The notes: generated by a model from the letters alone, not told the origin. A stretch of 64,000 nucleotides of DNA from Bin80 sp964291275 (GCA_964291275.2 OZ219800.1:744001-808000); one strand, 5' to 3'; positions 34,939 to 44,567 are shown, counted from the stretch's first letter. Program-made: numbers and translations.

Positions 34939-36510
34939 CTATAGCGCATTCAACCCCAACGCCACCCTCACACGATCCCACTCTACAATCATATTGACCC
35001 CAAGTTCCTGCTCCTCGAAGGATATTGTGAACGCTTCCCGAATTACGTCCAGTTCAGTCACGGGAACCACAACGCGCATAATATCTTCCCCTTCATCATA
35101 CTGTCCTGTACCGCTCTGTCCCAGACCACTGTTAATAATCAGCGTCCATTGTGTCTGATCAGGAATACTGAAGAGCGAATACGTGCCTGCATGCAATACC
35201 TGTGCACCAACACGAACATCTGCTGTGAAGGTGATCTCGGTGGCTTCGTTCGCTGCCGTACGCCAAATCTCTCCATACGGAACTAAATCTCCGAATATCT
35301 CACGTCCCCGCTTGCGTGGTGAGCTGTAGTGAACTTTTACATAGGCATCTCCAACTTGTGTACGTGCCAACTGCAGCGGGCTTAGACGAGGCTCTTCCTC
35401 TGGAATATGAGCTACATTCCAATCAGCCTCGTAGAGCGTCTCATCAATTGCCGGAATAATCTTGAGCGCATTCTTGTAATAAATCTTCCGCAACACTTCG
35501 TCAGGTAAGTCCAAGCCGTACATCGTCCACCAAGCATGGCGCTTCCGGTAGTAAGGAAAAAACTCATCCGCCGTTTCAAAAATGCGGAAATAGGTATGAT
35601 ATTCTGATGGATTCCAGGAATCTTTGCCCATGAGTACACGATCCTGGTAGTCGATTAACCACTGGCGGGCAGTGTGCGGTTGCCGACCAAGCTCTCCCAC
35701 AACAGCCCCCAGCTCCGTGTATACATTGGGATACGCGTCAAGTCGTTTACCTAGCTCCTGCAGGTTGTTACCAAACCAACCCAGATGCGCATTAAGGAAA
35801 ACTGTCTCTGGATGCTTCTTAAATATGTTCCACTGTTCCTCTATCATTAGCTCCCAGGTCGGATCTCCCTCCTGCTTTCGTCCCGGACGCTCCTTTAGCT
35901 CAAACCAACGTTCATTGTATCTGTCGTGCGGAAACCAGAATGGTGCTGGATCCGCAATGTGAATCAAAACGGGGATGCCTAGTTCACCACACATTGCCCA
36001 AATTGGATCCATCCTCGGGTCATCAGCAGGCACACGGGCACCGTCCACATCGACCACGGTCATTCCCAGGTTCTTAAATATTTTAAGTCCGGCCGCACCA
36101 TTTTGGACATCTATCTCGAGTTGTCTGGCAGCAGATTCACCAAATCCGGGTTCGCTGACCCGAGAAAAATCAATGTTTGCATAATGCACAAATCTACCAG
36201 GTGCATGCGCATTCGTGTTCTGGACTTTTTGCAGGAGGTCCTCTCCACTGCCTCCACTGAGATTGACCATGGTCACCAGATTCAAAGCATCCATATCTGC
36301 AACCAGTGCTTTGATTTCTTCCGCCGACGCGGTACCAATCCTCCACTGGTGCGCATGAGCATCTACAAAACGGTATTTGGCGCGTGTTAGTGGGTTCTCT
36401 TCAACCACAAGTGTCGAAACAGGTGAATAGTCTTCCCATTGAAGTGTTTGCCCACTAGCCTGAAGTGCTGAAAACACAAATAACGCGACAACAAAAAAAC
36501 GGTAATTCAT
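34939..36510 (-). CDS. Amidohydrolase fused to a DUF2911 domain
   Basis: A 523-residue exported protein (signal peptide ending ALQASGQ). Residues about 45-365 form an amidohydrolase TIM barrel with all expected metal ligands: His52 and His54 (VDAHAHQW), His184 (VLIHIADP), His242 (NAHLGW) and Asp297 (MGKDSW). Residues about 388-523 are a DUF2911 domain (YSSPRKRGREIFGDLVPYGE, then WRTAANEATEITF, then GTYSLFSIPD). DUF2911 usually occurs as a stand-alone secreted Bacteroidota protein, so the fusion is notable. The substrate is unknown. It lies 84 bp upstream of the FG-GAP pair on the same strand, so co-transcription is possible. Confidence 0.88.
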   Translation of the reverse strand: MNYRFFVVALFVFSALQASGQTLQWEDYSPVSTLVVEENPLTRAKYRFVDAHAHQWRIGTASAEEIKALVADMDALNLVTMVNLSGGSGEDLLQKVQNTNAHAPGRFVHYANIDFSRVSEPGFGESAARQLEIDVQNGAAGLKIFKNLGMTVVDVDGARVPADDPRMDPIWAMCGELGIPVLIHIADPAPFWFPHDRYNERWFELKERPGRKQEGDPTWELMIEEQWNIFKKHPETVFLNAHLGWFGNNLQELGKRLDAYPNVYTELGAVVGELGRQPHTARQWLIDYQDRVLMGKDSWNPSEYHTYFRIFETADEFFPYYRKRHAWWTMYGLDLPDEVLRKIYYKNALKIIPAIDETLYEADWNVAHIPEEEPRLSPLQLARTQVGDAYVKVHYSSPRKRGREIFGDLVPYGEIWRTAANEATEITFTADVRVGAQVLHAGTYSLFSIPDQTQWTLIINSGLGQSGTGQYDEGEDIMRVVVPVTELDVIREAFTISFEEQELGVNMIVEWDRVRVALGLNAL

Positions 36511-36616
36511 TTGTTCGATCCTATGTCTGTGAAACTAGTCCAGAAACAGTGTGCACTAAATATACGCAAGTATCTTAGCTTGATGACATTCTATTCGACT
36601 CTGCTGTAATCAGCCG

Positions 36617-38701
36617 ATGCCCAGCCCGTTTCCCCAGCGCAAATTCGAATTACAAGCCCCCTTCAAACCATTCGGTGATCAGCCGGGAGCCATTGAGACC
36701 TTGACCAAAGGTTTGCTCAATGGAAAAAAGCACCAAACTCTACTTGGCGTAACGGGATCCGGTAAAACTTTTACCATCAGCAATGTAATCCAGAACGTCG
36801 GCAAGCCAACGCTTATCATGAGCCACAATAAAACTTTAGCTGCACAGCTTTACGCAGAATTTCGACAGTTTTTTCCAGAAAATGCTGTTGAATTCTTTAT
36901 CTCCTACTACGACTACTATCAGCCGGAGGCCTATATCGTCCAGAGTGATACCTATATCGAAAAGGATTTGTCTATTAATGAGCGCATAGACAGACTTCGC
37001 CTGAAAGCTACCAGTGCTTTGGTATCCGGCCGCTCCGATGTTATTGTGGTTGCCAGTGTGTCTTGCATATATGGTCTTGGTTCGCCGGAAGAGTACAAAT
37101 CTCAAATCGTACAGCTCTCACCTGGGCAGTCGATAGAAAGGAGTGATCTACTGCTACAGCTTATCAGCATCTTTTACCAACGCAACGATACTGAGCTGCA
37201 GCCCGGGACATTTAGAGTGCGTGGGGATATTGTGGACATTTATCCATCCTACATGGAAAATTGCGCCTACCGTATAACTTTCTGGGGGGATGAGGTTGAG
37301 CTCATTACCTCCATTGACCCTCTTACAGGAGCAACGCTGAACCAAGAAGATATCGCACTGACCATATATCCAGCACGGATTTTCGTGACCCCTCATGAGA
37401 AAATTGATCGTGCAATAACTACCATTGAGGAAGAACTTAACTGGCGTTTGGCTGTGCTCCGGAAAAACGGAAAGATGCTGGAAGCACAGCGGCTGGAGCA
37501 ACGCACTCGATTCGATCTTGAAATGATTCGCGAGCTTGGTTATTGCTCAGGGATCGAGAATTATAGCCGTCATATGACCGGATTACCGGAAGGGCAGCGC
37601 CCCTATTGTCTCATGGACTACTTTCCGGACGATTTCCTTCTGGTAGTTGACGAGAGTCATGCAACTATTCCCCAGGTACGTGCTATGTACAACGGGGATC
37701 GCGCGCGGAAACTTGCGCTTGTAGAACACGGCTTTCGCCTGCCTTCTGCCCTCGATAATCGTCCGATGACTTTCGGGGAGTACGAAAAACGTCAGTGGCA
37801 TACGATCTACATGAGTGCAACCCCAAGCGACTACGAACTGGAAAAGTCAGAGGGGGAATTTGCCGAACAGGTCATTCGCCCTACTGGAATCCCCGATCCT
37901 CCTGTACTGGTGCGACCAAGCAAGAATCAGATCGACGATTTGCTGGAAGAAATTCGTGTAGTAAATCGGCGCAATGAGCGTACCCTGATCACGACCCTAA
38001 CAAAACGTATGGCAGAAGATTTGACTGACTACCTAGATTCATTTGGCATCCGGGCGCGTTACCTGCACTCAGATATAGATGCCTTAACGAGAGTCGAACT
38101 GCTGCGTGACCTTCGACTCGGGACTTATGATGTCCTTGTCGGCGTTAACTTGCTACGCGAAGGGCTTGATCTGCCGGAGGTGTCCCTGGTTGCCATCATA
38201 GATGCAGACAAGGAGGGATTCTTACGGAGCGACCGTGCATTGATCCAGACAGCAGGTCGCGCTGCAAGAAATGTAAACAGCAAAATCATCCTGTATGCCG
38301 ACAAAGTAACCGGCAGCATGCAACGAATGCTTGACGAATCAACACGCCGGAGAAACAAACAGTTGGCCTACAACAAAAAACACGGCATCACCCCACAAAC
38401 AGTGCACAAGGATCGTAGTGAGGTGCTGCGCGGTACAGTAGTCGCCGAAGAGCGCGAACCGGAGGGGCAAACCCCACCTCTGCAGCCCGTAGAACTTCCC
38501 GGTATGCCCGAACAGCTGGAAGATCCTTTGCTTAAACTGCTCAGCAACAGCGAGAAGCGTCAACTGATTGAGCAGATGAAAACTGAAATGCTTGAGGCTG
38601 CCGAAAATATGGAATTTGAGAAAGCCGCCATGCTCCGAGACACAATTGCAAGCACCGAAACCCTGTTGTCAGACGGAACCAAGGCACAGCAAAACAATTG
38701 A
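36617..38701 (+). CDS. uvrB: Excinuclease ABC subunit B
   Basis: A 694-residue UvrB of normal length. Walker A is GVTGSGKT (about residues 44-51). The beta-hairpin that clamps damaged DNA is recognisable (YYDYYQPEAYIVQSD, about 97-111). DESHATIPQ is the Walker B/helicase motif II region, and the helicase C half has LREGLDLPEVSLVAI and the QTAGRAARN motif. A C-terminal UVR domain (EQMKTEMLEAAENMEFEKAA) binds UvrC. It verifies damage after UvrA loading in nucleotide excision repair. It is followed by rpmE, whose start lies 44 bp downstream. Confidence 0.98.
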   Translation: MPSPFPQRKFELQAPFKPFGDQPGAIETLTKGLLNGKKHQTLLGVTGSGKTFTISNVIQNVGKPTLIMSHNKTLAAQLYAEFRQFFPENAVEFFISYYDYYQPEAYIVQSDTYIEKDLSINERIDRLRLKATSALVSGRSDVIVVASVSCIYGLGSPEEYKSQIVQLSPGQSIERSDLLLQLISIFYQRNDTELQPGTFRVRGDIVDIYPSYMENCAYRITFWGDEVELITSIDPLTGATLNQEDIALTIYPARIFVTPHEKIDRAITTIEEELNWRLAVLRKNGKMLEAQRLEQRTRFDLEMIRELGYCSGIENYSRHMTGLPEGQRPYCLMDYFPDDFLLVVDESHATIPQVRAMYNGDRARKLALVEHGFRLPSALDNRPMTFGEYEKRQWHTIYMSATPSDYELEKSEGEFAEQVIRPTGIPDPPVLVRPSKNQIDDLLEEIRVVNRRNERTLITTLTKRMAEDLTDYLDSFGIRARYLHSDIDALTRVELLRDLRLGTYDVLVGVNLLREGLDLPEVSLVAIIDADKEGFLRSDRALIQTAGRAARNVNSKIILYADKVTGSMQRMLDESTRRRNKQLAYNKKHGITPQTVHKDRSEVLRGTVVAEEREPEGQTPPLQPVELPGMPEQLEDPLLKLLSNSEKRQLIEQMKTEMLEAAENMEFEKAAMLRDTIASTETLLSDGTKAQQNN

Positions 38702-38745
38702 ACGGACCGCTTGAATATAACAGTACAATTAGTGTTACCAACAAC

Positions 38746-38970
38746 ATGAAAAAGGATATCCACCCGGATTACCGTCCCCTCACGGTGCGTCTGGCAGACG
38801 GTACGGAGTTTGAAACTCGATCAACCATGCGAGTTGATCGGTATGTTTCGGAAGTTGACAGTACCAATCATCCGTTTTATACCGGACGCAGACAGTACGT
38901 AGACACGGCAGGACGCGTTGAGAAATTCCGCCGTAGATACAGCAAGACATACACCGGAAAACAGTCTTAG
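38746..38970 (+). CDS. rpmE: 50S ribosomal protein L31, zinc-free type
   Basis: From ATG 38746 the protein is 74 residues: MKKDIHPDYRPLTVRLADGT, then STNHPFYTGRRQYVDTAGRV and a basic end, clearly bL31. The Cys ligands of the zinc-containing form are absent, so this is the C-minus type. An upstream in-frame ATG overlapping uvrB is less likely, because the family begins MK(K)xIHP. It sits in the large subunit near the central protuberance. A strong terminator follows. Confidence 0.95.
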   Translation: MKKDIHPDYRPLTVRLADGTEFETRSTMRVDRYVSEVDSTNHPFYTGRRQYVDTAGRVEKFRRRYSKTYTGKQS

Positions 38971-38995
38971 TCTAAATCTGCTCAATGGGTTTTTA

Positions 38996-39026
38996 GGCGG
39001 ACCGGTAGTAGAGCGGTCCGCCTTTT
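38996..39026 (+). terminator. Rho-independent terminator after rpmE
   Basis: GGCGGACCG (38996-39004) pairs perfectly with CGGTCCGCC (39014-39022) over a 9-nt loop and is followed directly by TTTT. This is a classical intrinsic terminator 25 bp after the rpmE stop. Confidence 0.92.
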
Positions 39027-39041
39027 GCGTATTATGAAGCA

Positions 39042-40376
39042 ATGGAAGCAATTAGAATAATAACACATAAGCGCGACGGCGGTGAGCTTCCACGCGAGGA
39101 TATCCAATATCTCATTGACGAATATACAGCGGGGCGTGTGCCTGATTATCAGATGGCTGCGTTTCTAATGGCTTCCCAGTTACGCGGGCTAACTTTGAAA
39201 GAAACTATTGCCCTCACCGAGTGCATGCTTAACTCGGGCAGGATTCTGGACTTCACAGCGGTTTCCAATCTGGTAGTTGATAAGCACTCAACAGGGGGAG
39301 TCGGAGATAAAATTTCACTTGTTCTTGCTCCAATAGCCCGTGCCTGCGGTATTTGTGTACCAATGATGGCGGGCCGTGGTCTAGGACACACGGGTGGAAC
39401 ACTGGATAAACTGGATTCTATTCCTGGCTTTCGTACAAGGCTGAATTTGACAGAAGTTTACAATCAAGTGCGTGAAACGGGAATTGCCATTATCGGCCCG
39501 ACCAAGGAAATTGCACCCGCCGATCGCCTGTTGTATGCGTTGCGCGACGTAACGGCAAGTGTGGATTTTATCCCGTTCATTACGGCTTCCATCTTGAGTA
39601 AAAAGTTGGCGGAAGGTTTAGACGGGTTAGTGTTGGATGTAAAACTCGGACGCGGCGCCTTTATGAAAACCCCTGAGACTGCACGAGAGCTTGCAGAAAA
39701 TCTGGTACATGTAGGAGAACGTCTGGGGATGAATACCATTGCCTGGGTCACCAATATGGATATTCCTCTGGGGCAAGCCGTCGGGAATTGGCTTGAAGTC
39801 GAAGAAGCCATCCGATGTCTGCACGGCGAAGGCCCTGAGGATGTAATGGAGCTGTCCATTGCTCTGTGCGGTGAAATGATCGTACTCGCTGGTCTGACCG
39901 ATTCCGCCGAGGAAGGTCAGGCGCGTGCACAGGCAGCTGTTGATTCCGGGCATGCACTCGATGTTTTTGCCAAACTCGTGACTAAACAGGGCGGTGACTC
40001 TTCGGTGATTTACGATCCCACGCTGCGTCTGCGTAGTATAGAACCTATGGTAATTACAGTCCCACTGGATATCAGTGGGTACGTAAGCGATATAGATGCA
40101 CTGAAAATTGCCCACGCCTCTAATGAGATGGGAACCGGTAGGCTGGTTATGACGGATTCAGTAGATCCCGAGGCAGGCATCGTACTGCACCTTCGCCCGG
40201 GTGACAGAGCTCAACCTGGTGCCCCTTTGGCAAGCTTTTACTCACGTAAGATTGATCAAACTGAACGATTTATACGGAATGTCGCGGATGCGTACACATT
40301 CTCAGAGAATCCAGTCAGGAAACCGCGCGTCCTTATAGATCGCCTCACTGTGGATGGATGGGATTCTGCCGCGTAA
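39042..40376 (+). CDS. deoA: Pyrimidine-nucleoside/thymidine phosphorylase
   Basis: A 444-residue enzyme of the thymidine/pyrimidine-nucleoside phosphorylase family. It has the phosphate-binding motif VDKHSTGGVGDK (Lys81 onward), the MAGRGLGHTGGTLDKL stretch, KSPTG-like substrate loops and VKLGRGAFMKT in the alpha/beta domain. It splits thymidine or uridine with phosphate to the base and (deoxy)ribose-1-phosphate for salvage. The deoA symbol is used for the family; substrate breadth (deoA versus pdp) cannot be told. It starts 15 bp after the rpmE terminator, so a promoter must overlap the terminator or read-through occurs. Confidence 0.93.
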   Translation: MEAIRIITHKRDGGELPREDIQYLIDEYTAGRVPDYQMAAFLMASQLRGLTLKETIALTECMLNSGRILDFTAVSNLVVDKHSTGGVGDKISLVLAPIARACGICVPMMAGRGLGHTGGTLDKLDSIPGFRTRLNLTEVYNQVRETGIAIIGPTKEIAPADRLLYALRDVTASVDFIPFITASILSKKLAEGLDGLVLDVKLGRGAFMKTPETARELAENLVHVGERLGMNTIAWVTNMDIPLGQAVGNWLEVEEAIRCLHGEGPEDVMELSIALCGEMIVLAGLTDSAEEGQARAQAAVDSGHALDVFAKLVTKQGGDSSVIYDPTLRLRSIEPMVITVPLDISGYVSDIDALKIAHASNEMGTGRLVMTDSVDPEAGIVLHLRPGDRAQPGAPLASFYSRKIDQTERFIRNVADAYTFSENPVRKPRVLIDRLTVDGWDSAA

Positions 40377-40457
40377 CGCATCTTTTGGAATCCTTTTCTC
40401 GTTAACTCTACAGAACTGAAATAGCTATCTTGAGATTCAACCCAATCTGTCTGTAAT

Positions 40458-41222
40458 ATGTCCCTCTGGACCCGTTTTAAGCGCGCCGTTCGTTCAATTT
40501 TTGGAGGAGCGATCTCCTCCATAGAGAACCCTAAGCTCATTCTGGAGCAAAATATTCGGGAACTGAACGATCAGGTTCCGAAGATGAACGAGAACATTGC
40601 AACCGTAAAGGCCAATGTGATCTTACTCCAGAAAGAGGTCAAGCGCCTCCGTGGGGAGGTTCAGGTTTTGAGATCCAAAATCAAGTCGGCTATCCAGGGT
40701 GGTCGAGACGACTTGGCGCAGCAGCACGCCATTCGATTCGAAACCGCCCAAGCAAACCTGGCAAAATGTGAAGAACAGCTCTCTGGTGCAAAAATGGCCT
40801 ATGAAAAGGCACAACAGGTTAAGAAAGCCTTCATGCGTGAGCGCCAGCGCAAGATCGATCAAGCTCAGGAAACCCTGCGTGCCAACGAACGTGCTAAATG
40901 GCAAGCCAGCGTAGCCGATGCCTTAGAGCAGTTTGAAGTCGGCGGTGTTGATCAGACACATGACGAAATGATTCAGCGTCTGGACCAGGAAACGGCCCGT
41001 AGTGAAGCTCGTATCGAAGTAGCACTGGATTCGGTGGATATCCAATCTATGAATCTGGATGAAGCTGCCGAAAACCTACGGGCTTCCGAATTGGTGGAAC
41101 AGATGAAACTTGAAATGGGGCTTGTCGAACCATCTGAACCTGAAGAGAGCGGCCGTATTCCTCTTGATGACTTGGAACCGGATGATAAAACTCTGGGCCG
41201 CTCACGTAATCGTGAATTGTGA
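40458..41222 (+). CDS. pspA: PspA/IM30-family membrane-stress protein
   Basis: A 254-residue coiled-coil protein beginning with the amphipathic membrane-binding helix (MSLWTRFKRAVRSIFGGAIS), followed by long helices (NPKLILEQNIRELNDQVP onward) as in PspA/Vipp1 ESCRT-III-like proteins. It binds stressed inner membrane and helps hold the proton gradient. The C-terminal tail is acidic. The next two genes overlap in a chain, and no pspB or pspC is present, so partners differ from the enterobacterial operon. Confidence 0.9.
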   Translation: MSLWTRFKRAVRSIFGGAISSIENPKLILEQNIRELNDQVPKMNENIATVKANVILLQKEVKRLRGEVQVLRSKIKSAIQGGRDDLAQQHAIRFETAQANLAKCEEQLSGAKMAYEKAQQVKKAFMRERQRKIDQAQETLRANERAKWQASVADALEQFEVGGVDQTHDEMIQRLDQETARSEARIEVALDSVDIQSMNLDEAAENLRASELVEQMKLEMGLVEPSEPEESGRIPLDDLEPDDKTLGRSRNREL

Positions 41223-41224
41223 TC

Positions 41225-41578
41225 ATGCCCGAAAAAGAACGCGCACGTCTTAAGGAACAGTACAAAAAGGAACTACGTAGACGCAAGCAGTTTTTGCAAA
41301 CGGTCAAAACGGCTCGCAATCAACAGGCGGCTGACCAGGCGTTGCTGAACATGGTAGGTGCACTGGAGAATGCAGGGGATACCGTGGATGAGTTCACTCC
41401 ACGTCTTGATGCCGAAACGGCACTGAACGAGGCCCGCTTGGAAATAGCCTTGGAAAACCAGCTACCAGAGATCGAAGAACCTTCAGTCGCTCCGGAATCT
41501 TCTGAACAGTCCCCTGCCCCCGTAACCAAGACAATTGGTTCCGCGTCGGGGCCTACACGCTCCGACAAGGACGCATGA
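41225..41578 (+). CDS. Short helical protein resembling the PspA C-terminal helix
   Basis: About 117 residues from ATG 41225; a GTG at 41219 overlapping the pspA stop is an alternative start. It is helical and charged (EKERARLKEQYKKELRRRKQ), and its middle RLDAETALNEARLEIALEN resembles RLDQETARSEARIEVALDS near the PspA C-terminus. The tail is Pro/Ser-rich and probably disordered. It appears to be a partial paralogue of the pspA product that could co-assemble with or cap it (inference). It overlaps the following gene by 4 bp. Confidence 0.7.
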   Translation: MPEKERARLKEQYKKELRRRKQFLQTVKTARNQQAADQALLNMVGALENAGDTVDEFTPRLDAETALNEARLEIALENQLPEIEEPSVAPESSEQSPAPVTKTIGSASGPTRSDKDA

Positions 41579-42435
41579 AGGACAAAGAGATCAATTATAC
41601 CCGGGAGGTATTCCTGCATCCATGGAACCTGACGTTCCTCACCGCCGGGATGGGAGTTGCGTTGGGGTTTGGGCTTCTGGGAGATGTGCTCTCAATGGGT
41701 GGCGGATTGAGTAATGTCCTCTTTCAATCACTTCTGACGCTCACTATTGCATTTGAATTACTGCTTTTGGGCTACATCCCCCGCCAGAAACGCTTTCGTA
41801 ATATCATCCGAGCCAAGTACGCCAAGCTTCGGGCTAAACCGCCTACCGAGGAGGAAATGTACCGGCAACTTAACCGGACCAATCAACGCCGATACATTCG
41901 CCTGAGAAACCTGGAAAAAGAGTTACGGTCCAGCTACCGTAAGTTCAGTTTTGCATCTCAAGGTTTACTCGAAAGTCATACCGATAAGGTCAAAGGGCTC
42001 ATGAGATCCTGTCTTAAGCTCATGTTTCAGCAAGAACGCTATATCAGCTTCGGGCAGCGCAAGCACGAACAGGAGATCGCCACCGCTATTGCTGCGCTTG
42101 AAGCAGAGCTAAATCATGCCTCTGAACCGATTCGTAATATCAAGCTCAAGAGAATGAAGATCCTAATACAACGTCTTGATCGGTTCAAGCAAAGCAAGGA
42201 GCAATTGGAAATGATCGAAGCCCAAGTTGCTACGATTGAGGATGTTGTCAAATACATCCACGAGCAATCACTCACCCTGAAAAATCCAGAAGAGATTACT
42301 TATCAACTCGATCTTCTTCTGAGTGAGGTTGAAGAAACAGAGGCGACAATCTCTCAAATGGAGTCGGTGTTCGGGTCGGAAGATAACGAAGGCGTAAGGA
42401 ACACACTGGGATTGCGATCAAGCTCCCGTGTTTGA
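41575..42435 (+). CDS. Two-TM coiled-coil membrane protein linked to PspA
   Basis: A 286-residue protein not recognised as a named family. Two hydrophobic helices sit near the N-terminus (LTFLTAGMGVALGFGLLGDV and LLTLTIAFELLLLGYIP). A long helical, coiled-coil cytoplasmic part follows, rich in Arg, Lys, Glu and Gln (about 80-270). It is translationally coupled to the PspA-like pair. A membrane anchor or sensor for the PspA assembly is the natural hypothesis from topology and position. It ends 15 bp before the CNNM-type gene. Confidence 0.72.
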   Translation: MKDKEINYTREVFLHPWNLTFLTAGMGVALGFGLLGDVLSMGGGLSNVLFQSLLTLTIAFELLLLGYIPRQKRFRNIIRAKYAKLRAKPPTEEEMYRQLNRTNQRRYIRLRNLEKELRSSYRKFSFASQGLLESHTDKVKGLMRSCLKLMFQQERYISFGQRKHEQEIATAIAALEAELNHASEPIRNIKLKRMKILIQRLDRFKQSKEQLEMIEAQVATIEDVVKYIHEQSLTLKNPEEITYQLDLLLSEVEETEATISQMESVFGSEDNEGVRNTLGLRSSSRV

Positions 42436-42450
42436 TCTCCTGCTTCGTGC

Positions 42451-43689
42451 ATGGCACTTACCGTAATAATCACCACACTTTTTCTCAGCGCGTTTTTTTC
42501 CGGTACAGAAATCGCGTTCGTCGCCGCAAATCGACTGCGTGTTGAAATGCGTGCGCGCCGGCGCGGAATCCTGGGGCGCCTAGTTGTTACCTTCTTCGAA
42601 TCACCCGAAAAATTGCTGACAACCACTCTGGTCGGCAATAATATCGCTCTGGTTGTCTTTTCTACCGGCCTGGCCCTCGTCCTGGCCGAGCCCCTGTCCC
42701 AGTACATAACCACCGAAACAACACAGGTGATCGTTCAGACATTGATTGCTGCGGTCATTGTCTTGCTCATTGGCGAAATACTCCCCAAAACGCTCATGCG
42801 AGAAACTGCGAACAGGGCCGTGTTTTTCCTCATAATCCCGCTGACCATAACATATGTACTACTCCTTCCCCTTATTCTACTGGTAGGTTGGACTTCACAG
42901 CTTCTCCTCAAGGGATTTGGTAATGGACCGAATCATTTTGCTCAATTTTCCCGTCGTACGTTTGAAAAAATGATCGAAGAAAATGTTGAGCGCGGATCCC
43001 TGGCACTGGATGCTGAAGAAACAGAAATGCTGAGGAATGTCTTTGGCCTGCATGCCAAACGTGCCAAAGTATGTATGACTCCACGGACTGAAATTATAGC
43101 GATTTCCGAGGACACTTCTCTCGAAGATTTTCGGCAGCTATGCGTTGAAAGTGGTTACTCAAAAGTGCCCGTCTATCGGGATAATATTGATACCATTGTT
43201 GGTATCGCCTTTGCATACGATCTCTTCGACACCCCAAAAACATTGCAGGAAGTCGTGCGACCGCCCCGGTTTGTTCCGGAGCCAAAACCTGCAAAAGAAC
43301 TCCTGCGGGAATTCAGAGACAGCCGTCGTTCGATTGTCATTGTCATTGACGAATATGGAGGAACAGCCGGTCTCATCACGCGCGAAGATCTCCTGGAAGA
43401 GCTCTTCGGTGATATTCAAGATGAGTTCGATACAGAAGACGTGATGATGAGCGAAGTTGCCCCGCGCAATTACCTGTTCAGCGGAAGGGCGGAAATTGAT
43501 GAAGTGAACGAGCGGTTCGACTTAGATCTACCCACTGGCGACTACGAAACTATAGCTGGATTTATCCTCGATCAGAGGGGTGCCATTCCCTCCGAGAATG
43601 ATCGTCTCACGCTGGGAAAATTCCGAGTTGAAATCCTCAAGGCCTCACGAAACCGGATTGATCTCGTTCGATTCACAATCTCTGATTAG
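42451..43689 (+). CDS. CNNM/CorC-HlyC family membrane protein (DUF21 + CBS pair)
   Basis: A 412-residue protein with the CNNM/TlyC layout. A DUF21 membrane domain of about four helices (SAFFSGTEIAFVAANRLRVE is its signature; about 1-150) is followed by a CBS pair (CMTPRTEIIAI, then GYSKVPVYRDNIDTIVGIAF and VIDEYGGTAGLITREDLLEE). A C-terminal CorC_HlyC domain closes the protein (about 335-412). Members export or sense Mg/Co and are often mislabelled as hemolysins. The CBS pair binds adenine nucleotides. It follows the PspA set closely and probably shares its transcript. Confidence 0.92.
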   Translation: MALTVIITTLFLSAFFSGTEIAFVAANRLRVEMRARRRGILGRLVVTFFESPEKLLTTTLVGNNIALVVFSTGLALVLAEPLSQYITTETTQVIVQTLIAAVIVLLIGEILPKTLMRETANRAVFFLIIPLTITYVLLLPLILLVGWTSQLLLKGFGNGPNHFAQFSRRTFEKMIEENVERGSLALDAEETEMLRNVFGLHAKRAKVCMTPRTEIIAISEDTSLEDFRQLCVESGYSKVPVYRDNIDTIVGIAFAYDLFDTPKTLQEVVRPPRFVPEPKPAKELLREFRDSRRSIVIVIDEYGGTAGLITREDLLEELFGDIQDEFDTEDVMMSEVAPRNYLFSGRAEIDEVNERFDLDLPTGDYETIAGFILDQRGAIPSENDRLTLGKFRVEILKASRNRIDLVRFTISD

Positions 43690-44250
43690 CTGCCTACCTT
43701 GGAAATGCGGGGAAACTCAGTATTTTGAGTCACTGAACAGCCCCCTCACTGCACGACCAACCTCTGTTTCCGGTGAGCGGGGCCCTTGCGACATGACTGC
43801 ATCGCCTCTCAACCTGAGACATCATTGGCGAAGCTTGAATGACCACAGCACATCAGCATAGTTCCACAACTCAGATCAACAACGTAACCAACCATCCACC
43901 CGAGAAGACCGGAGTATTGGTCAGCGTACCGGGCAACACTCGCCAGGTTCGCCCGGATGAGAGCATTTACTCACATCAATTGGGTTCCTGATCTCTGCAA
44001 TGTGCATCTTCAGCATCCCGTTCGGGGCGGATGTCGGAAACGGATCAGCCCTGAGCTTATAATTCTTGGGCCTTATTTCGAGTTTCAGGCAGAAAGCGAG
44101 TACTCAGGCAAATACCCCTGTATCTTAAACGCGATGCTTAACTGAGTTCAATTTTGGAGTGATTAGTGAAGTTGAAGGTTGGAGGCACAGCCGAAGATTT
44201 TTGACTAGGTGCAGGAGTGTTTTTCCGAGAACACAAATGCATTGAGCTTG
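43690..44250. other. Non-coding stretch between the CNNM gene and an IS
   Basis: No convincing gene, tRNA or hairpin is visible in these roughly 560 bp. It ends in CTTG (44247-44250), the left copy of the target duplication of the IS that follows. It is probably decayed intergenic DNA at an insertion hotspot. Confidence 0.5.
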
Positions 44251-44311
44251 CCTGAATTTCCATTCGGATTGTGCTGGTGACTGATTTTGCTGTATTCCTC
44301 CCTCTTACGGG

Positions 44312-44419
44312 CTATGACGGGCATAAATTGCCAACAATACGTCATCTCATGTCATTAACTGAATACTGTTAGCCACGATAGTAATATAATTGTTGGCTTC
44401 GTAGCCCAGGCCGTCATAG
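44312..44419. repeat. Long imperfect inverted repeat in the IS leader
   Basis: CTATGACGG (44312-44320) and GCCAACAAT (44330-44338) recur inverted as ATTGTTGGC (44389-44397) and CCGTCATAG (44411-44419). The two paired blocks stack into a long stem with internal loops in the region before the transposase gene. It may block read-through transcription or translation from outside promoters. Confidence 0.55.
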
Positions 44420-44512
44420 AGACATTATTATGCCCTAAGAGGGCCTAATATAGCACCAACTATCAATTTGTCGGGGGATGTACACGCATTTCTGAAAGTA
44501 ATACGATAGATC

Positions 44513-44541
44513 TTGCATTTGTCAGAATTATTGTGTATATT
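44513..44541 (+). promoter_or_regulatory. Possible transposase promoter
   Basis: TTGCAT (44513-44518) and TATATT (44536-44541) are separated by 17 bp, 27 bp before the transposase ATG. This fits a sigma-70-type promoter. Bacteroidota-like hosts often use a different consensus, so confidence is limited. Confidence 0.4.
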
Positions 44542-44567
44542 GGTAATCAGTTTACGATTTATGATAA

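Noticed and set aside
43690..44250. Short frames suggesting a small gene before the IS
   Set aside because: All are short, without start context or familiar composition.
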